A stretch of DNA of 64,000 bases from DASVFB01 sp963766345 (GTDB lineage Bacteria; Actinomycetota; Thermoleophilia; Gaiellales; Gaiellaceae). A program made the position numbers and the translations under genes. Location of the stretch: contig CAVXZL010000012.1 in assembly GCA_963766345.1 (NCBI GenBank), positions 310,001 through 374,000 on the forward strand, read 5' to 3'. Numbering within the stretch: position 1 is the first letter of the stretch; every line of letters begins with the position of its first letter. This document shows positions 7,793-16,108 of the stretch, in pieces. Under the pieces are notes generated by a model, which saw only the letters and a list, made by a program, of their open reading frames with translations, was not told the DNA's origin and ran no database searches.

Positions 7793-8409
7793 CTCGTCGG
7801 GATTCCGTACCGGCCGACCCAGTCGTTCACGACGTCCCAGTCGAGGTTCGCCAGGAACACGTCGATGTACGACGCACGGTCGGTCTGGTAATCGAGGAAG
7901 TAGGCGTGCTCGTAGACGTCGAGCGCCACGAGCGGCGTCGCGTTCCACACCGGGAACGTGTTCTGCGCGTCGCCGATGTAGTTGAAGAGCCTGCCCTCGT
8001 CCCAGTCGTACGCGGTCCACGCCCACCCGCGTGCGGCCATCCCGGTCGCCTTCAGGTCAGCGCGCCAGGCCGCGACCGAGCCGAAGTCGCGCTCGAGCAG
8101 GCCCGCGACCGCGCCGGTCGGGTCGCCGCCGCTTCCACCCAGATGCTCGAAGTAGAGCTCGTGGTTCTTGATGCCGCCGATCGCAAAGGAGAGATCGACC
8201 TTCAGCGCGCGGACGTCGGAGAAGACCTGGTTGGCCGCGTCGGCGTCGACGCTCGAAAGACGTCCGAGGATCTCGTTGCGTTTCGAGACGTACCCCTCGT
8301 AGAGCTTGTAGTGCGCCTCGACGGCTGCGCGTGAGATGCCGTCGAGCTCGAGCAGCGCCGGCTTGAGCGCGCGCGGCGCGATCTGTTCGTACTCGAAGAC
8401 GACTGACAT
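7789..8409 (-). CDS. Divergent Fe/Mn superoxide dismutase paralogue
   Basis: A 206-residue member of the Fe/Mn superoxide dismutase family. The four metal ligands can be matched: His in AHYKLYEGY, His in KNHELYFEHL, and Asp and His in LDVYEHAYFLDYQ. The second-sphere His30-type residue and the HHxxHH signature are lost, and the N-terminus (MSVVFEYEQIAPRAL) is unlike normal dismutases, so activity is possible but altered. ATG 8409 is chosen by alignment; an upstream ATG at 8451 would add 14 residues. It is divergent from a canonical dismutase 46 bases away and feeds directly into plsY. Confidence 0.8.
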   Translation of the reverse strand: MSVVFEYEQIAPRALKPALLELDGISRAAVEAHYKLYEGYVSKRNEILGRLSSVDADAANQVFSDVRALKVDLSFAIGGIKNHELYFEHLGGSGGDPTGAVAGLLERDFGSVAAWRADLKATGMAARGWAWTAYDWDEGRLFNYIGDAQNTFPVWNATPLVALDVYEHAYFLDYQTDRASYIDVFLANLDWDVVNDWVGRYGIPTR

Positions 8410-8455
8410 GCGAAGGAGGATATCGTCCGTGGAAAGAAACGAAAGGAGCAAGCGA

Positions 8456-9067
8456 ATGGCTTTCGAGGTCCCGCCGCTCCCGTATGACTACGGAGCGCTC
8501 GCGCCGACGATCGACGAGCAGACGATGCGGCTCCATCACGACAAGCATCACCAGGCGTACGTGGACAACGCAAACGCCGCGCTCGAGGGAACCGAGTGGG
8601 CGGACAAGACGGTCGAGCAGGTCCTCGACCAGCTCGACCTCATCCCCGAGGAGAAGCGGACCGCCGTCCGCAACAACGCCGGCGGCCACGCGAACCACTC
8701 GCTCTTCTGGGAGATCATGTCGCCGGATGGCGGCGGCGAGCCATCGGGGTCGCTCGGCGACGCGATCAACGACACGTTCGGCGGCTTCGACGAGCTGAAG
8801 GCTGCGGTGAACGACGCGGGCGTGAAGCGCTTCGGCTCGGGGTGGTCTTGGCTCGTCTGGGACGGCACCGGCCTCGCGGTCTACTCGACGGCGAACCAGG
8901 ACAGCCCGGCGATGAAGGACTGGGACGACGTGCCGCTGCTCGGCATCGACGTCTGGGAGCACGCGTACTACCTCACGTACCAGAACCGCCGCCCGGAGTA
9001 CCTCGGCGCCTGGTGGAACGTCGTCAACTGGGACGCCGTCCAGCAGCGCTTCGACGCGGCGAGGTGA
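8456..9067 (+). CDS. sodA: Superoxide dismutase, Mn/Fe type
   Basis: A 203-residue cytoplasmic dismutase converting superoxide to hydrogen peroxide and oxygen. The signature MRLHHDKHHQAYVDN supplies the first His ligand and Tyr34-type residue, GGHANHSLFWEIM the second His, and DVWEHAYYL the Asp and His. GGHANHSLFW and the later TANQDSP favour manganese. ATG 8456 has AAGGAG 7-12 bases upstream and matches the family N-terminus. An in-frame GTG at 8429 also has a strong AAGGAGGA and could yield a 9-residue longer form. Confidence 0.92.
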   Translation: MAFEVPPLPYDYGALAPTIDEQTMRLHHDKHHQAYVDNANAALEGTEWADKTVEQVLDQLDLIPEEKRTAVRNNAGGHANHSLFWEIMSPDGGGEPSGSLGDAINDTFGGFDELKAAVNDAGVKRFGSGWSWLVWDGTGLAVYSTANQDSPAMKDWDDVPLLGIDVWEHAYYLTYQNRRPEYLGAWWNVVNWDAVQQRFDAAR

Positions 9068-9076
9068 AAGGCGGAA

Positions 9077-9107
9077 CCTGGTCCCGGGACAGTGTCCCGG
9101 GACCAGG
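9077..9107. repeat. 31-bp perfect palindrome downstream of sodA
   Basis: CCTGGTCCCGGGACA at 9077-9091 and its exact reverse complement at 9093-9107 flank a single G. The 15-bp arms begin 9 bases past the sodA stop and 12 bases before the convergent cupredoxin gene end. It could act as a bidirectional terminator, but no T-run follows. The design (long arms, one-base centre) recalls the palindromes at 26.4, 26.5 and 40.2 kb, though the sequence differs. Confidence 0.75.
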
Positions 9108-9118
9108 TCCCGGACAGA

Positions 9119-10034
9119 TCAGCTGCGGACCGTCGCCGACTTCGCGGCGATGTAGCACGGCCCCGCCTGCCCGGACGACAGGAGGGCACGCACGCGCAGC
9201 CCCCTCGGGACCCGCGCGCCGAACGTCACCGCGCTCACCGTCGAGCCGGCGAGCGGAGTGGACGAGGCATTGCGACTGCCGAGGAAGGCGGTCTTGACGG
9301 TGGACCAGCGGTGCTTGCTCGCAACCCAGCGCTGGAACGTCACGGCCTTGCCGACGAACGACTGCGCAGCGATCACCTGGACGGTGAAGCGGTGCAGCGC
9401 GTTCCTTCGGAGCTTGACGATCGGGCGGGTCGAGACCGGGACGAGCGCACTCGACACGGCCTTGTTGCCCCCGCCGAAGCGCGCCTGGTAGCTCGTGTTC
9501 AGCGTCGGCTTCGTCTGGAAGCTGAACGCCCCGCCGGTAGTCGTCGTCACCGAGTCGACGACCTTCGAGGCGTTCTCACCGCACGGCTGGGCGAGGATGT
9601 CGACCTTCTGATTCGCCTGCGCGGTCGAGATCGTGCCCGAGATGGTCGTCGCGGCGCCGTAGTTGAGGACGCGCGGGCCTACCGCGACGCTGACGGAGGC
9701 CGCAGTGCTGGCGACCGTGACCGTCATCTTCTTGTTCTTGTTCAGCGGGTCGACGACGGTGTACTTGCCGGCCTTCGCGAACGGATACGTGAAGGTCTGA
9801 CCCGCCGCGAGTGCCGGCGAGTTGAACGGACACGTGGCGCAGATGACCTGGTGCGTGGCAGTGTCCTTGTTCGTCCACGTCACCGAATCGCCGGCCTGCA
9901 CCGTAAGGGCGCCCGAGGAGAAGCCGGCCTTGCGTGATGTCTACCGCGACCGTCTTCGCCGTTCGAGCAGGCGCGGGCGCGGCGACCAGCAAGGCCACCG
10001 CACACGCGAGAAGCATCAATTTCTTCATTCGCAT
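9119..10034 (-). pseudogene. Secreted cupredoxin-like protein, one frame break
   Basis: The signal peptide MKKLMLLACAVALLVAAP and mature start are in one frame (from ATG 10034, or ATG 10028 which also has GGAG upstream). The rest is in another frame (9119-9930). The join near 9932 needs removal of a single base (ATC ACG c AAG GCC), which restores a KAGFSSGALTV run leading into the cupredoxin-like strand VQAGDSVTWTNKDTATHQV with a Cys/His-containing loop. After about 90 residues two Ig-like beta domains follow. Export and copper binding are plausible but unproven. Either a recent mutation or a sequence error. Confidence 0.6.
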
Positions 10035-10119
10035 CTCCTCTCCCCCACCGGCACGCTACCGGCGGTAGCGGACCCTGGCCGCGTTACTCCAGCTGTTCAT
10101 GTCAGGTCTTTCTCGTTCA

Positions 10120-10987
10120 TCAGTGGCGGTAACGGACTCGCACGGAATTGCTCCACGCGTCGAGGTAACCCGTCCCCGCCTGGTTGGTTGTCATGTAGAC
10201 GCGATACGTCGAGGTCCCCTTCACATGCGGCGCCGTGAAGATGCGCCCCGAGTTCGGGACCGAGCTTCAGCTTCTCCACGGTGACCCACTGGCCGAACTT
10301 CGACCGGCGCTGCACGTACATCGTGCGGCCGGCGAACGACGGGGTCGCCGAGAACTTCGCGAAGAGACGCGTGCGCGCTCGTGCGCGTGAGGGTGACCTT
10401 CGGACGCACCTGAACGGTCACGGTCTGGCTCGTCACCGTCTTCCAGCGCACCGAGTAGGTCGTGAGCATCGTCGGCGCGGTCGTGTAGTAGAAGGCGCCG
10501 CCGGTGCCCGTCTCCAGCGTCGCGATCTGCTGCGCCGACGAGCCGTACGGCTGCGCGAGAATCAGCACCTGCTCGTTGGCCTTCTGGCTCGAGACGGTGC
10601 CGGCGATCGTCGTCTGCTCTCCGTAGGTGACGATGGGCTGGCTGACGCCGACGGACACTTGCGGCGGCGGGCCCTTGACGAAGACGGCTCCCGTGACCGA
10701 CGGATGGAGTGCGTCGTGGTACGCGAAGCCGCCGGACGTGTTGAACGTGAACGTGTACGTCGCCCCTGGCCGCAGGATCCCCGACGCGAAGGCTCCCTTG
10801 TTCGCAACGATCTGGTGGTTGACCTTGTCAGTGTTCGTCCACTTGACGGTGTCGCCCTGATTGATCGTCACGTTCTTCGGAGTGAACGCAGACGCGCCGA
10901 TCTTGATCGAGACGGTCTGCCGCGAGGCTTTGCGCGGGCAAAGCGAGCGCGACGAACGACGATGAATGGCAACAGCAGTCTTTTCAT
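10120..10987 (-). pseudogene. Second secreted cupredoxin-like protein, four frame breaks
   Basis: A paralogue of the downstream gene in the same orientation. ATG 10987 opens MKRLLLPFIVV. Single surplus bases near 10954 and 10934 then restore a hydrophobic signal peptide and the mature strand TVSIKIGASAFTPKNVTINQ. The domain VKWTNTDKVNHQIVANKG, with His residues placed as in plastocyanin-like folds, is in 10221-10871. Further surplus bases near 10373 and 10264 join it to TMYVQRRSKFGQWVTVEKLK and to a C-terminal end at TGA 10122-10120. Four breaks in 870 bases suggest a decaying gene or local indel errors. The divergent ECF sigma begins 137 bases away. Confidence 0.55.
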
Positions 10988-11124
10988 GATTTCCTTTCTC
11001 CCTGGACGGCCGACTACGATTTTTGCCGATTTCCTGCGTTTTCAGTCCGAAATGCGCGGACTTAACGGGATTCGTACAACTGCGTCACAATCGGAGGCGG
11101 CGCAGAAATCCGGCGCAGCATGCG

Positions 11125-11736
11125 ATGCGTAGAGACGAACAGGACATGGAGCTCGCAACGCCAGTGCGGCACGAGTCACCTGCGGTGCCGCAAGAACAGC
11201 GAGTGACGGACGGAGACCTTCTACAGCGAATCGCCGATGGAGACACTGCAGCCTTCGACATCCTCTACCGCCGTTTCTCACGACCCGTCTACGGCCTCGC
11301 GCTGCGGATGCTCCGCGATCGCGGCCGCGCGGAAGAGGCGGTTCAGGAGACCTTCGCCGCGATCTGGCGTTCCGCCGGGAGCTACCGACCCGACCGCGGG
11401 CCCGGTGCGCCGTGGCTCTACGCCGTCGCAAGGAACGCGATCGTCGACCGCACACGCGTGCGCGGCGAGGCGACGTTCGCCGATCCCCCCGAGATCGTCT
11501 CGTCCGACGCCGGCCCAGACGAGCAGGTGCAGTCCTCCTATGTCTCATGGCGCGTGCATCGAGCAGTGCAAGACCTGCCGCAGCACGAGCGCGAGGTGCT
11601 CGAGCTCGCGTACTGGGGCGGGCTGTCGCAGAGCGAGGTCGCTCGCTTCCTCGACATTCCGCTCGGCACCGTCAAGACGCGAACGCGCAGCGGTCTCGCG
11701 CGCATGGCCGATCTGCTCGAAGGAGAGTTCCGATGA
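11125..11736 (+). CDS. ECF-type RNA polymerase sigma factor
   Basis: A sigma-70 family extracytoplasmic-function factor of about 203 residues. Region 2 runs from LLQRIADGDTAAFDILYRRF to the -10 recognition stretch AEEAVQETFAAIWRSAGSY, and region 4 ends in the helix-turn-helix GLSQSEVARFLDIPLGTVKTR. ATG 11125 is used; ATG 11146 and GTG 11201 are also possible because the N-terminal 30 residues are not conserved. Its stop overlaps the anti-sigma start (ATGA). The secreted cupredoxin genes diverge from it and may be targets. Confidence 0.85.
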   Translation: MRRDEQDMELATPVRHESPAVPQEQRVTDGDLLQRIADGDTAAFDILYRRFSRPVYGLALRMLRDRGRAEEAVQETFAAIWRSAGSYRPDRGPGAPWLYAVARNAIVDRTRVRGEATFADPPEIVSSDAGPDEQVQSSYVSWRVHRAVQDLPQHEREVLELAYWGGLSQSEVARFLDIPLGTVKTRTRSGLARMADLLEGEFR

Positions 11737-12341
11737 GTCCTGACTTCGAAGAGCTCGTCGGCACCGACCTCGAGCCGGAGGAGCGCGACCGGCTCCGGCG
11801 TGCGCACGATCTGTTGATCGCGGCGGGCCCGTTGCCCGAGCTGCCGCCGGGGCTCGCCGACCCGAGCGGGCCGCCGGAGGCCGAGGTGGTCCCGTTCTGG
11901 AACCGGCGCCGCAATGCCGTGATCGCGGTGCTCGCGGCAGCGCTCGCAGCGCTTGCATTCGGCGTCGGCTACCTGACCGGGCACACGAAGAGCGAAAACG
12001 GGTTCACCCAGGGCACGATCGTGATGCGCGGCACGGTTGCGGCGCCCGACGGCGTCGGCTCGATCCAGCTCGGCGCGAGGGACGACGCCGGCAACTGGCC
12101 GATGCTGGTGCGCGTCTCGAACCTCGCCGAGCTCCGCAACGGCGCCTACTACACGCTCTGGCTGACGAAGAAGGGCAAGCCGGTGGCGCCGTGCGGCTCG
12201 TTCCTCGTCCGCGGCGGCACGCATCCGACCGAGGTCAAGTTCACGGTCGCGTACAAGCGCTCGAACTTCGACGGATGGGTCGTGACGAAGCAGCACCGCG
12301 GCGAACACACGCCCGGCCGCGTGTTGCTCAAGACGATCTAG
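11733..12341 (+). CDS. Membrane anti-sigma factor
   Basis: A 202-residue protein translationally coupled to the ECF sigma gene by a 4-bp overlap with GGAGAG upstream. Residues 1-60 form a cytoplasmic acidic/helical part, 61-83 a single transmembrane helix (NAVIAVLAAALAALAFG), and about 95-200 an exported beta-rich domain like the RskA C-terminal domain (GTVAAPDGVGSIQL, YYTLWLTKKGKPVAPCGSF). The usual zinc-anti-sigma HxxxCxxC motif is absent, which is normal in this subclass. It should hold the sigma factor at the membrane until an outside signal. The stop shares CTAG with convergent thyX. Confidence 0.8.
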   Translation: MSPDFEELVGTDLEPEERDRLRRAHDLLIAAGPLPELPPGLADPSGPPEAEVVPFWNRRRNAVIAVLAAALAALAFGVGYLTGHTKSENGFTQGTIVMRGTVAAPDGVGSIQLGARDDAGNWPMLVRVSNLAELRNGAYYTLWLTKKGKPVAPCGSFLVRGGTHPTEVKFTVAYKRSNFDGWVVTKQHRGEHTPGRVLLKTI

Positions 12342-13045
12342 GGCGAGACGCGGCCGTTCGCGACGAACGCCGCATGCGTGATCGGCATGTGGAGCTCGAG
12401 GAACCGCTCGACTGCATCCGCGTAGCGGCGGATCTCGCGCTGCGCCGTCTCGGCCGCGCGGAGCGAGACGAAGTTCATGAGTGAGCGTGCGTTGACCGTC
12501 CAGTAGAACTCGGTGTAGGCGCCGACCGGTAGGACGCTCCGCGCAACCTCGCGTGCGACGCCCGCTTCGACGAGGCGCTCGTAGGTCGCGTAGGCGTGCT
12601 CGTACACCTCGCGCAAGGCGTCGCGTGTCTCGTCCGCGAGTTCGGGCTCGACCGTCTCGAAGGTGTACGCGCCCGGCTTGCCGACCTGCGTCCGGACGTC
12701 CTCCGGCTCCGGGACGTAGAAGTCCTCCGTCGCCTTCGCGTACCGGAGGCTGAACTCGTTGAACGACCCGACGCGGTGTCGCATCCATTCGCGCGCGACG
12801 AAGATCGGACAGCGGATGTGGAAGCGGAACGCGTTGTGCTCGAACGGAGTCCCGTGCCTCTCGCGCATGAGGAAGCGGATCAGTCCTGCATCGGCGTCGT
12901 CCATCTCGTCCTTGCGTCGCGCGAACGACACGCGGGCACCGTTCACCACCGAGAGGTCGCTCGCCATGACGTCGTCGAGGCGCACGAACCCGTGGTCGAG
13001 CACACGGATCGTTTCGTCGGTCAGCACGATGTCGACGGTGGCCAA
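12338..13045 (-). CDS. thyX: Flavin-dependent thymidylate synthase ThyX
   Basis: A 235-residue FAD-dependent enzyme methylating dUMP to dTMP with methylenetetrahydrofolate and NADPH. The diagnostic RHR-x7-S motif is at Arg89-Ser99 (RHRVGSFNEFS), followed by LRYAKATEDFY. The C-terminal helix ARSLMNFVSLRAAETAQREI supplies nucleotide contacts. TTG start at 13045 fits the family N-terminus. ThyX is typical of actinobacteria lacking ThyA; no ThyA is in the window. Confidence 0.93.
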   Translation of the reverse strand: MATVDIVLTDETIRVLDHGFVRLDDVMASDLSVVNGARVSFARRKDEMDDADAGLIRFLMRERHGTPFEHNAFRFHIRCPIFVAREWMRHRVGSFNEFSLRYAKATEDFYVPEPEDVRTQVGKPGAYTFETVEPELADETRDALREVYEHAYATYERLVEAGVAREVARSVLPVGAYTEFYWTVNARSLMNFVSLRAAETAQREIRRYADAVERFLELHMPITHAAFVANGRVSP

Positions 13046-13073
13046 GGGCGCACGATGCTAGCGTCCGCTCCGG

Positions 13074-13460
13074 ATGGCATCGCTCGCCGCGATCGGGATC
13101 GTCTCCGGCGACATCGCCGAATCCTGCCGCTTCTACCGCGCGCTCGGCGTCGACGTGGCCGAGCCCGGCGAGGGCGACGACCACTTCGAGGCGACCCTCC
13201 CGAACGGGCTGCGGCTGATGTGGGACACGGAGGAGCTGATCCGCAAGCTCGACCCGCAGTGGCAGCGACCCGGCGAGGGTCACGCGCTGGCGCTCGCGTT
13301 CGAGTGCGCGAGCGCAACCGAGGTCGACGAGACGTACGCGAAGGTCGTCGGCGACGGCTTCACCGGGAAGACGGAGCCGTTCGACGCCTTCTGGGGTCAG
13401 CGCTACGCGACCGTCGACGACCCGGACGGCAACTCGGTCGACCTCTTCGCGTCTCTCTGA
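13074..13460 (+). CDS. VOC/glyoxalase superfamily protein
   Basis: A 128-residue vicinal-oxygen-chelate fold protein with two beta-alpha-beta-beta-beta modules: SGDIAESCRFYRALGVDVAE opens the first and EGHALALAFECASATEVDE the second, ending in DDPDGNSVDLFA, the usual C-terminal VOC motif. The metal-ligand pattern is incomplete, so it may be an antibiotic-binding or lyase-like member rather than glyoxalase I. ATG 13074, 28 bases from the divergent thyX start. Confidence 0.8.
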   Translation: MASLAAIGIVSGDIAESCRFYRALGVDVAEPGEGDDHFEATLPNGLRLMWDTEELIRKLDPQWQRPGEGHALALAFECASATEVDETYAKVVGDGFTGKTEPFDAFWGQRYATVDDPDGNSVDLFASL

Positions 13461-13917
13461 CCGCGGCGCTCCTCCCATCGCTACCTGACGAGCTGCGCGA
13501 CCGCTTCGGGCTCGATCCCCGGCGTTTCGAGCCGATTCCCGACGGTCACCGGCACCGGATGTTCAGGCACGGCGACGTCGTCGTGCGGTTCGAGCTCGCG
13601 GAGCCGGAGAGCGTCCGCTGGGAGCATGCGCTCGTGCGCTTCCTCGCCGCCCGCACTGGGAGGAAAGCTGCGTCGACCTGCTCGACTACGAGCTCGCAAA
13701 TGCCGTCTGGCAGTTCTGCGTCTCGAGACGCGAGAGCGACTTCGATCGCCGGCTTGCCTCCGCGATGCTGGAGGCGTATGGATCCGATCTCGCACCGGAC
13801 GATCTCGTGCCGCTGATCCTCGTGCGGCTTCGGCGCGAGCTCGACCTCTTTCGGACATCCGAGGACGAGCCGTACCGTCGTCACCTCCGGCGCGCGAGCG
13901 CGAGGCTCGGTGGCTGA
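13457..13917 (+). pseudogene. Remnant of an aminoglycoside phosphotransferase-like kinase
   Basis: Two coding segments in different frames. The first (13457 to about 13650) reads FEPIPDGHRHRMFRHGDVV and has the glycine/charged strands of the phosphotransferase ATP lobe. The second (about 13651-13917) reads HWEESCVDLLDYELANAVWQ and looks like the C-terminal helices. The catalytic loop (HGDxxxxN) and DxD region that should lie between are missing, about 130 residues by family length. It is therefore a deleted, non-functional remnant. No normal start codon is visible at the 5' end, which abuts the VOC stop. The 3' end overlaps the next gene by 8 bases. Confidence 0.55.
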
Positions 13918-14527
13918 GATCCACGTCGGCACGTCGGGCTGGAGCTACCCGTCCTGGCGCGGCGGCTTCTACCCCGCGGGCGCCGACCCGAAGACGTTCC
14001 TCTCCTTCTACGCCGAGCGGTTCGACACCGTCGAGCTGAACACCACCGGGTACCGGCTGCCCGCAGAGGATCAGTTCAAGCGCTGGGCCGAGCAGACGCC
14101 CGACGGATTCACGTTCGCGGTCAAGATGCCGCTGACGCGGCTCGACCGCGTGGGCACCTTCGTCGAGCGCGTCGATGCGCTCGGCAGCAGGCTCGGGCCC
14201 GTGCGGATCGTCGTCGAGGCCGCGCGCGACGAGGGTCTGCTCGCGTTCCTCCGCGGCTCGCTGCCTCCCGAGCTCGACGTCGCCTACGACTTCCGGCACG
14301 ACTCGTGGGAGGGCATCGACGGCTTCGTGCGCGTCAACGACTTCGCCGCCGAGCCGTTCCGCTACATCCGGCTTCGCGAGCCGCCGTACTCGGACGACGA
14401 CCTCCAAGAACTTGCGAGCCGTCTGCGTCCACCGGCCTACGTCTACTTCCGCCACGAGGACGCGGCGACGGCGCCGGAGTACGCAGCTCGCCTCCTCGGG
14501 CTCACGCAAGCTCCCTCGAACGAGTGA
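13910..14527 (+). CDS. DUF72 (YecE-like) protein
   Basis: A 205-residue TIM-barrel protein of the DUF72/YecE family, function not established. Signatures are VGTSGWSYPSWRGGFYP at the N-terminus, the strand FDTVELNTTGYRLP, FTFAVKMP and the helix/strand DFRHDSWEG; these line a conserved cleft thought to bind a nucleic acid or nucleotide. It is slightly shorter than many members (230-260), mainly through a shorter C-terminus. GTG start 13910. Confidence 0.82.
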   Translation: MAEIHVGTSGWSYPSWRGGFYPAGADPKTFLSFYAERFDTVELNTTGYRLPAEDQFKRWAEQTPDGFTFAVKMPLTRLDRVGTFVERVDALGSRLGPVRIVVEAARDEGLLAFLRGSLPPELDVAYDFRHDSWEGIDGFVRVNDFAAEPFRYIRLREPPYSDDDLQELASRLRPPAYVYFRHEDAATAPEYAARLLGLTQAPSNE

Positions 14528-14640
14528 TCTTTCGCTCTGGGACCGAACGGGACTAGAGGACCTACCCCTTCGGGGGAGCATGTTCGGACATGGCCGTCCT
14601 ACGTTCGGTCGGCTCATGAACGACCTTAAAGGGAGCGGCC

Positions 14641-14790
14641 ATGTCGCACACGAGCATTGTCCGTGCGGATCTGCTGCTCGTCCTGGTTGCCGCAGTCGGG
14701 ATCTTCGTCGCTCAGGCGACCGCGTCCTGGAACACCGGCTCGCAGGTCGGGGCGTCCTGGGTCAGCGGGCCCAGCGTAGCGCCCGAATAG
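14641..14790 (+). CDS. Small single-span membrane or secreted peptide
   Basis: A 49-residue open frame from ATG 14641 with GGGAG 6-10 bases upstream. It has a short polar N-terminus (MSHTSIVRAD), one hydrophobic helix LLLVLVAAVGIFVAQA, then a polar tail with repeated Ser-Trp (ASWNTGSQVGASWVSG). It could be a small membrane protein or a signal-peptide-bearing secreted peptide. Nothing identifies a family. It is convergent with the cyclodeaminase-like gene. The preceding 113 bases contain short inverted repeats (CCCCTTCGGGG, CATGTTCGGACATG). Confidence 0.5.
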   Translation: MSHTSIVRADLLLVLVAAVGIFVAQATASWNTGSQVGASWVSGPSVAPE

Positions 14791-14796
14791 GAAGAA

Positions 14797-15375
14797 CTAG
14801 AGCTCGGCCTTTCGTGCGGCCTCGTCCGCGGCGGCTCCGGCTGCCCGGACGAGGCCGTGCGCACGCGTGACGCGCTCGTCGCCCGCGACCGTCGCGAGAT
14901 TGACCTCGACGAGGTGCGCCGCGGCGCGCGCGGCTCCGTGCGCGAGGAACGCGCCGGCAGTCGCGTCGGGGCGAACGTCGCCCGCGCAGTGATCCGCCGT
15001 GTGCGCGGCGAGCAGCGCGACGTCCGACGCCGCTTCGACGATCGAGAGTGGAACCGCCGCGGCTCGGTGCAACGTCCGGCCGAGGCGGAAGTCCCGCATC
15101 TCGGCACGCTCTCCGCCGGACCCCGATCGCTCGGCCAGCACCGCCGTGAGCGCGTCGGCGGCCTCGTCCCCCAGGCGCACGGCACGCGCGCGGAGAGACT
15201 CCGCCTGGGCGACGACGCCGGCTGCGTCCTCCCACGAGCCGAACGAGGCCCGTGCCGCCATCGCCGTGAGTGCCGCAGCGGCCGCCGTGGCGAGGGCCGC
15301 GGCGGGACCTGCGCCCGGAACGGGCGTGTCCCGCGCGAGCTCGTCGAGCAGCTCCTCGACCGAACGTGAAAACAC
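14797..15375 (-). CDS. Cyclodeaminase/cyclohydrolase family protein (FTCD C-terminal-like)
   Basis: A 192-residue all-helical protein of the formiminotransferase-cyclodeaminase C-terminal family, which removes ammonia from 5-formimino-THF or acts on methenyl-THF. The signature SVEELLDELARDTPVPGAG with the Gly-rich turn, then long alanine-rich helices and DVRPDATAGAFLA, match the family. Stand-alone versions occur in several bacteria. GTG start 15375. The family assignment is good, the exact folate reaction is not demonstrable. Confidence 0.78.
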   Translation of the reverse strand: MFSRSVEELLDELARDTPVPGAGPAAALATAAAAALTAMAARASFGSWEDAAGVVAQAESLRARAVRLGDEAADALTAVLAERSGSGGERAEMRDFRLGRTLHRAAAVPLSIVEAASDVALLAAHTADHCAGDVRPDATAGAFLAHGAARAAAHLVEVNLATVAGDERVTRAHGLVRAAGAAADEAARKAEL

Positions 15376-15421
15376 GGCCGGAGTCTGTCGTAGCGGCGAC
15401 CGCCCCGCAGGCCCTACAGCG

Positions 15422-16087
15422 TCAGCCGCGTGCCATTCGCCGCGCCATCGTGGCGGTCAGCGATCGCAGCGTCGCGTTCGACCACGGCGAATCGGCGGCG
15501 ATGACGCTGAGGACGCCGATCGCCCGCCCGTGACGCATCACCACGAGGGCGGCTGCGAGCGGAACGCCGGAACGGGGGCGAACGTCGATGCGGAAGCCGT
15601 GCGCGTCGGCGGCGAGCCTGCCGAGCGGCAGCGGCTGGACCCGCACGTCTGGCCCGCTCCCGGCGGATCCGGACAGACCACTCGCCAGGCTGGCGCCGAG
15701 GCACCGCGCGAACCCGATCGTCGACTCCTTCGAGAACGCCCGTCGCGCCTGCCCCTCGACCACGAACACGTGCGCATCCGACTCGACGACCGGGAGCCCC
15801 GCGTCGAGCTCGTAGATGTCGCCGGCCTCGCCTTCGAGCGTGAGCGCGCCGAGGTTGTAGTGCCTGACGGCGCAGCCCGGATTCGGCTGGTCGAAGCTGG
15901 CGGCTCGCGCGCGCCAGTGGCCGGCAGGCAGGTCGGCCTCGCGCAGCAAATACGACCTCGCGAACGCGTTGCCGGCAGCAGTCAGCCGTTTCTTCGGATC
16001 ACCGGCGGACGAGGCGGCGATCCCGACCCAGAGCAGCGCGGCACAGGCAGCACCGACGAGCGCCAGCTGACGACGACGCGTCCCCAC
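15422..16087 (-). CDS. Secreted or membrane-anchored hypothetical protein
   Basis: A 221-residue protein with an N-terminal basic stretch (MGTRRRQ) and hydrophobic helix LALVGAACAALLWVGIAAS, a signal peptide or anchor. The mature part has two cysteines (GCAVRHYN, FARCLGAS) that may pair, and beta-rich segments such as DAHVFVVEGQA. I do not recognise the family. It ends an apparent minus-strand run after the ECF sigma and its small partner, so it may be part of that regulon. Confidence 0.6.
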   Translation of the reverse strand: MGTRRRQLALVGAACAALLWVGIAASSAGDPKKRLTAAGNAFARSYLLREADLPAGHWRARAASFDQPNPGCAVRHYNLGALTLEGEAGDIYELDAGLPVVESDAHVFVVEGQARRAFSKESTIGFARCLGASLASGLSGSAGSGPDVRVQPLPLGRLAADAHGFRIDVRPRSGVPLAAALVVMRHGRAIGVLSVIAADSPWSNATLRSLTATMARRMARG

Positions 16088-16108
16088 TGGGAGCGACGAT
16101 AGCTGCGT

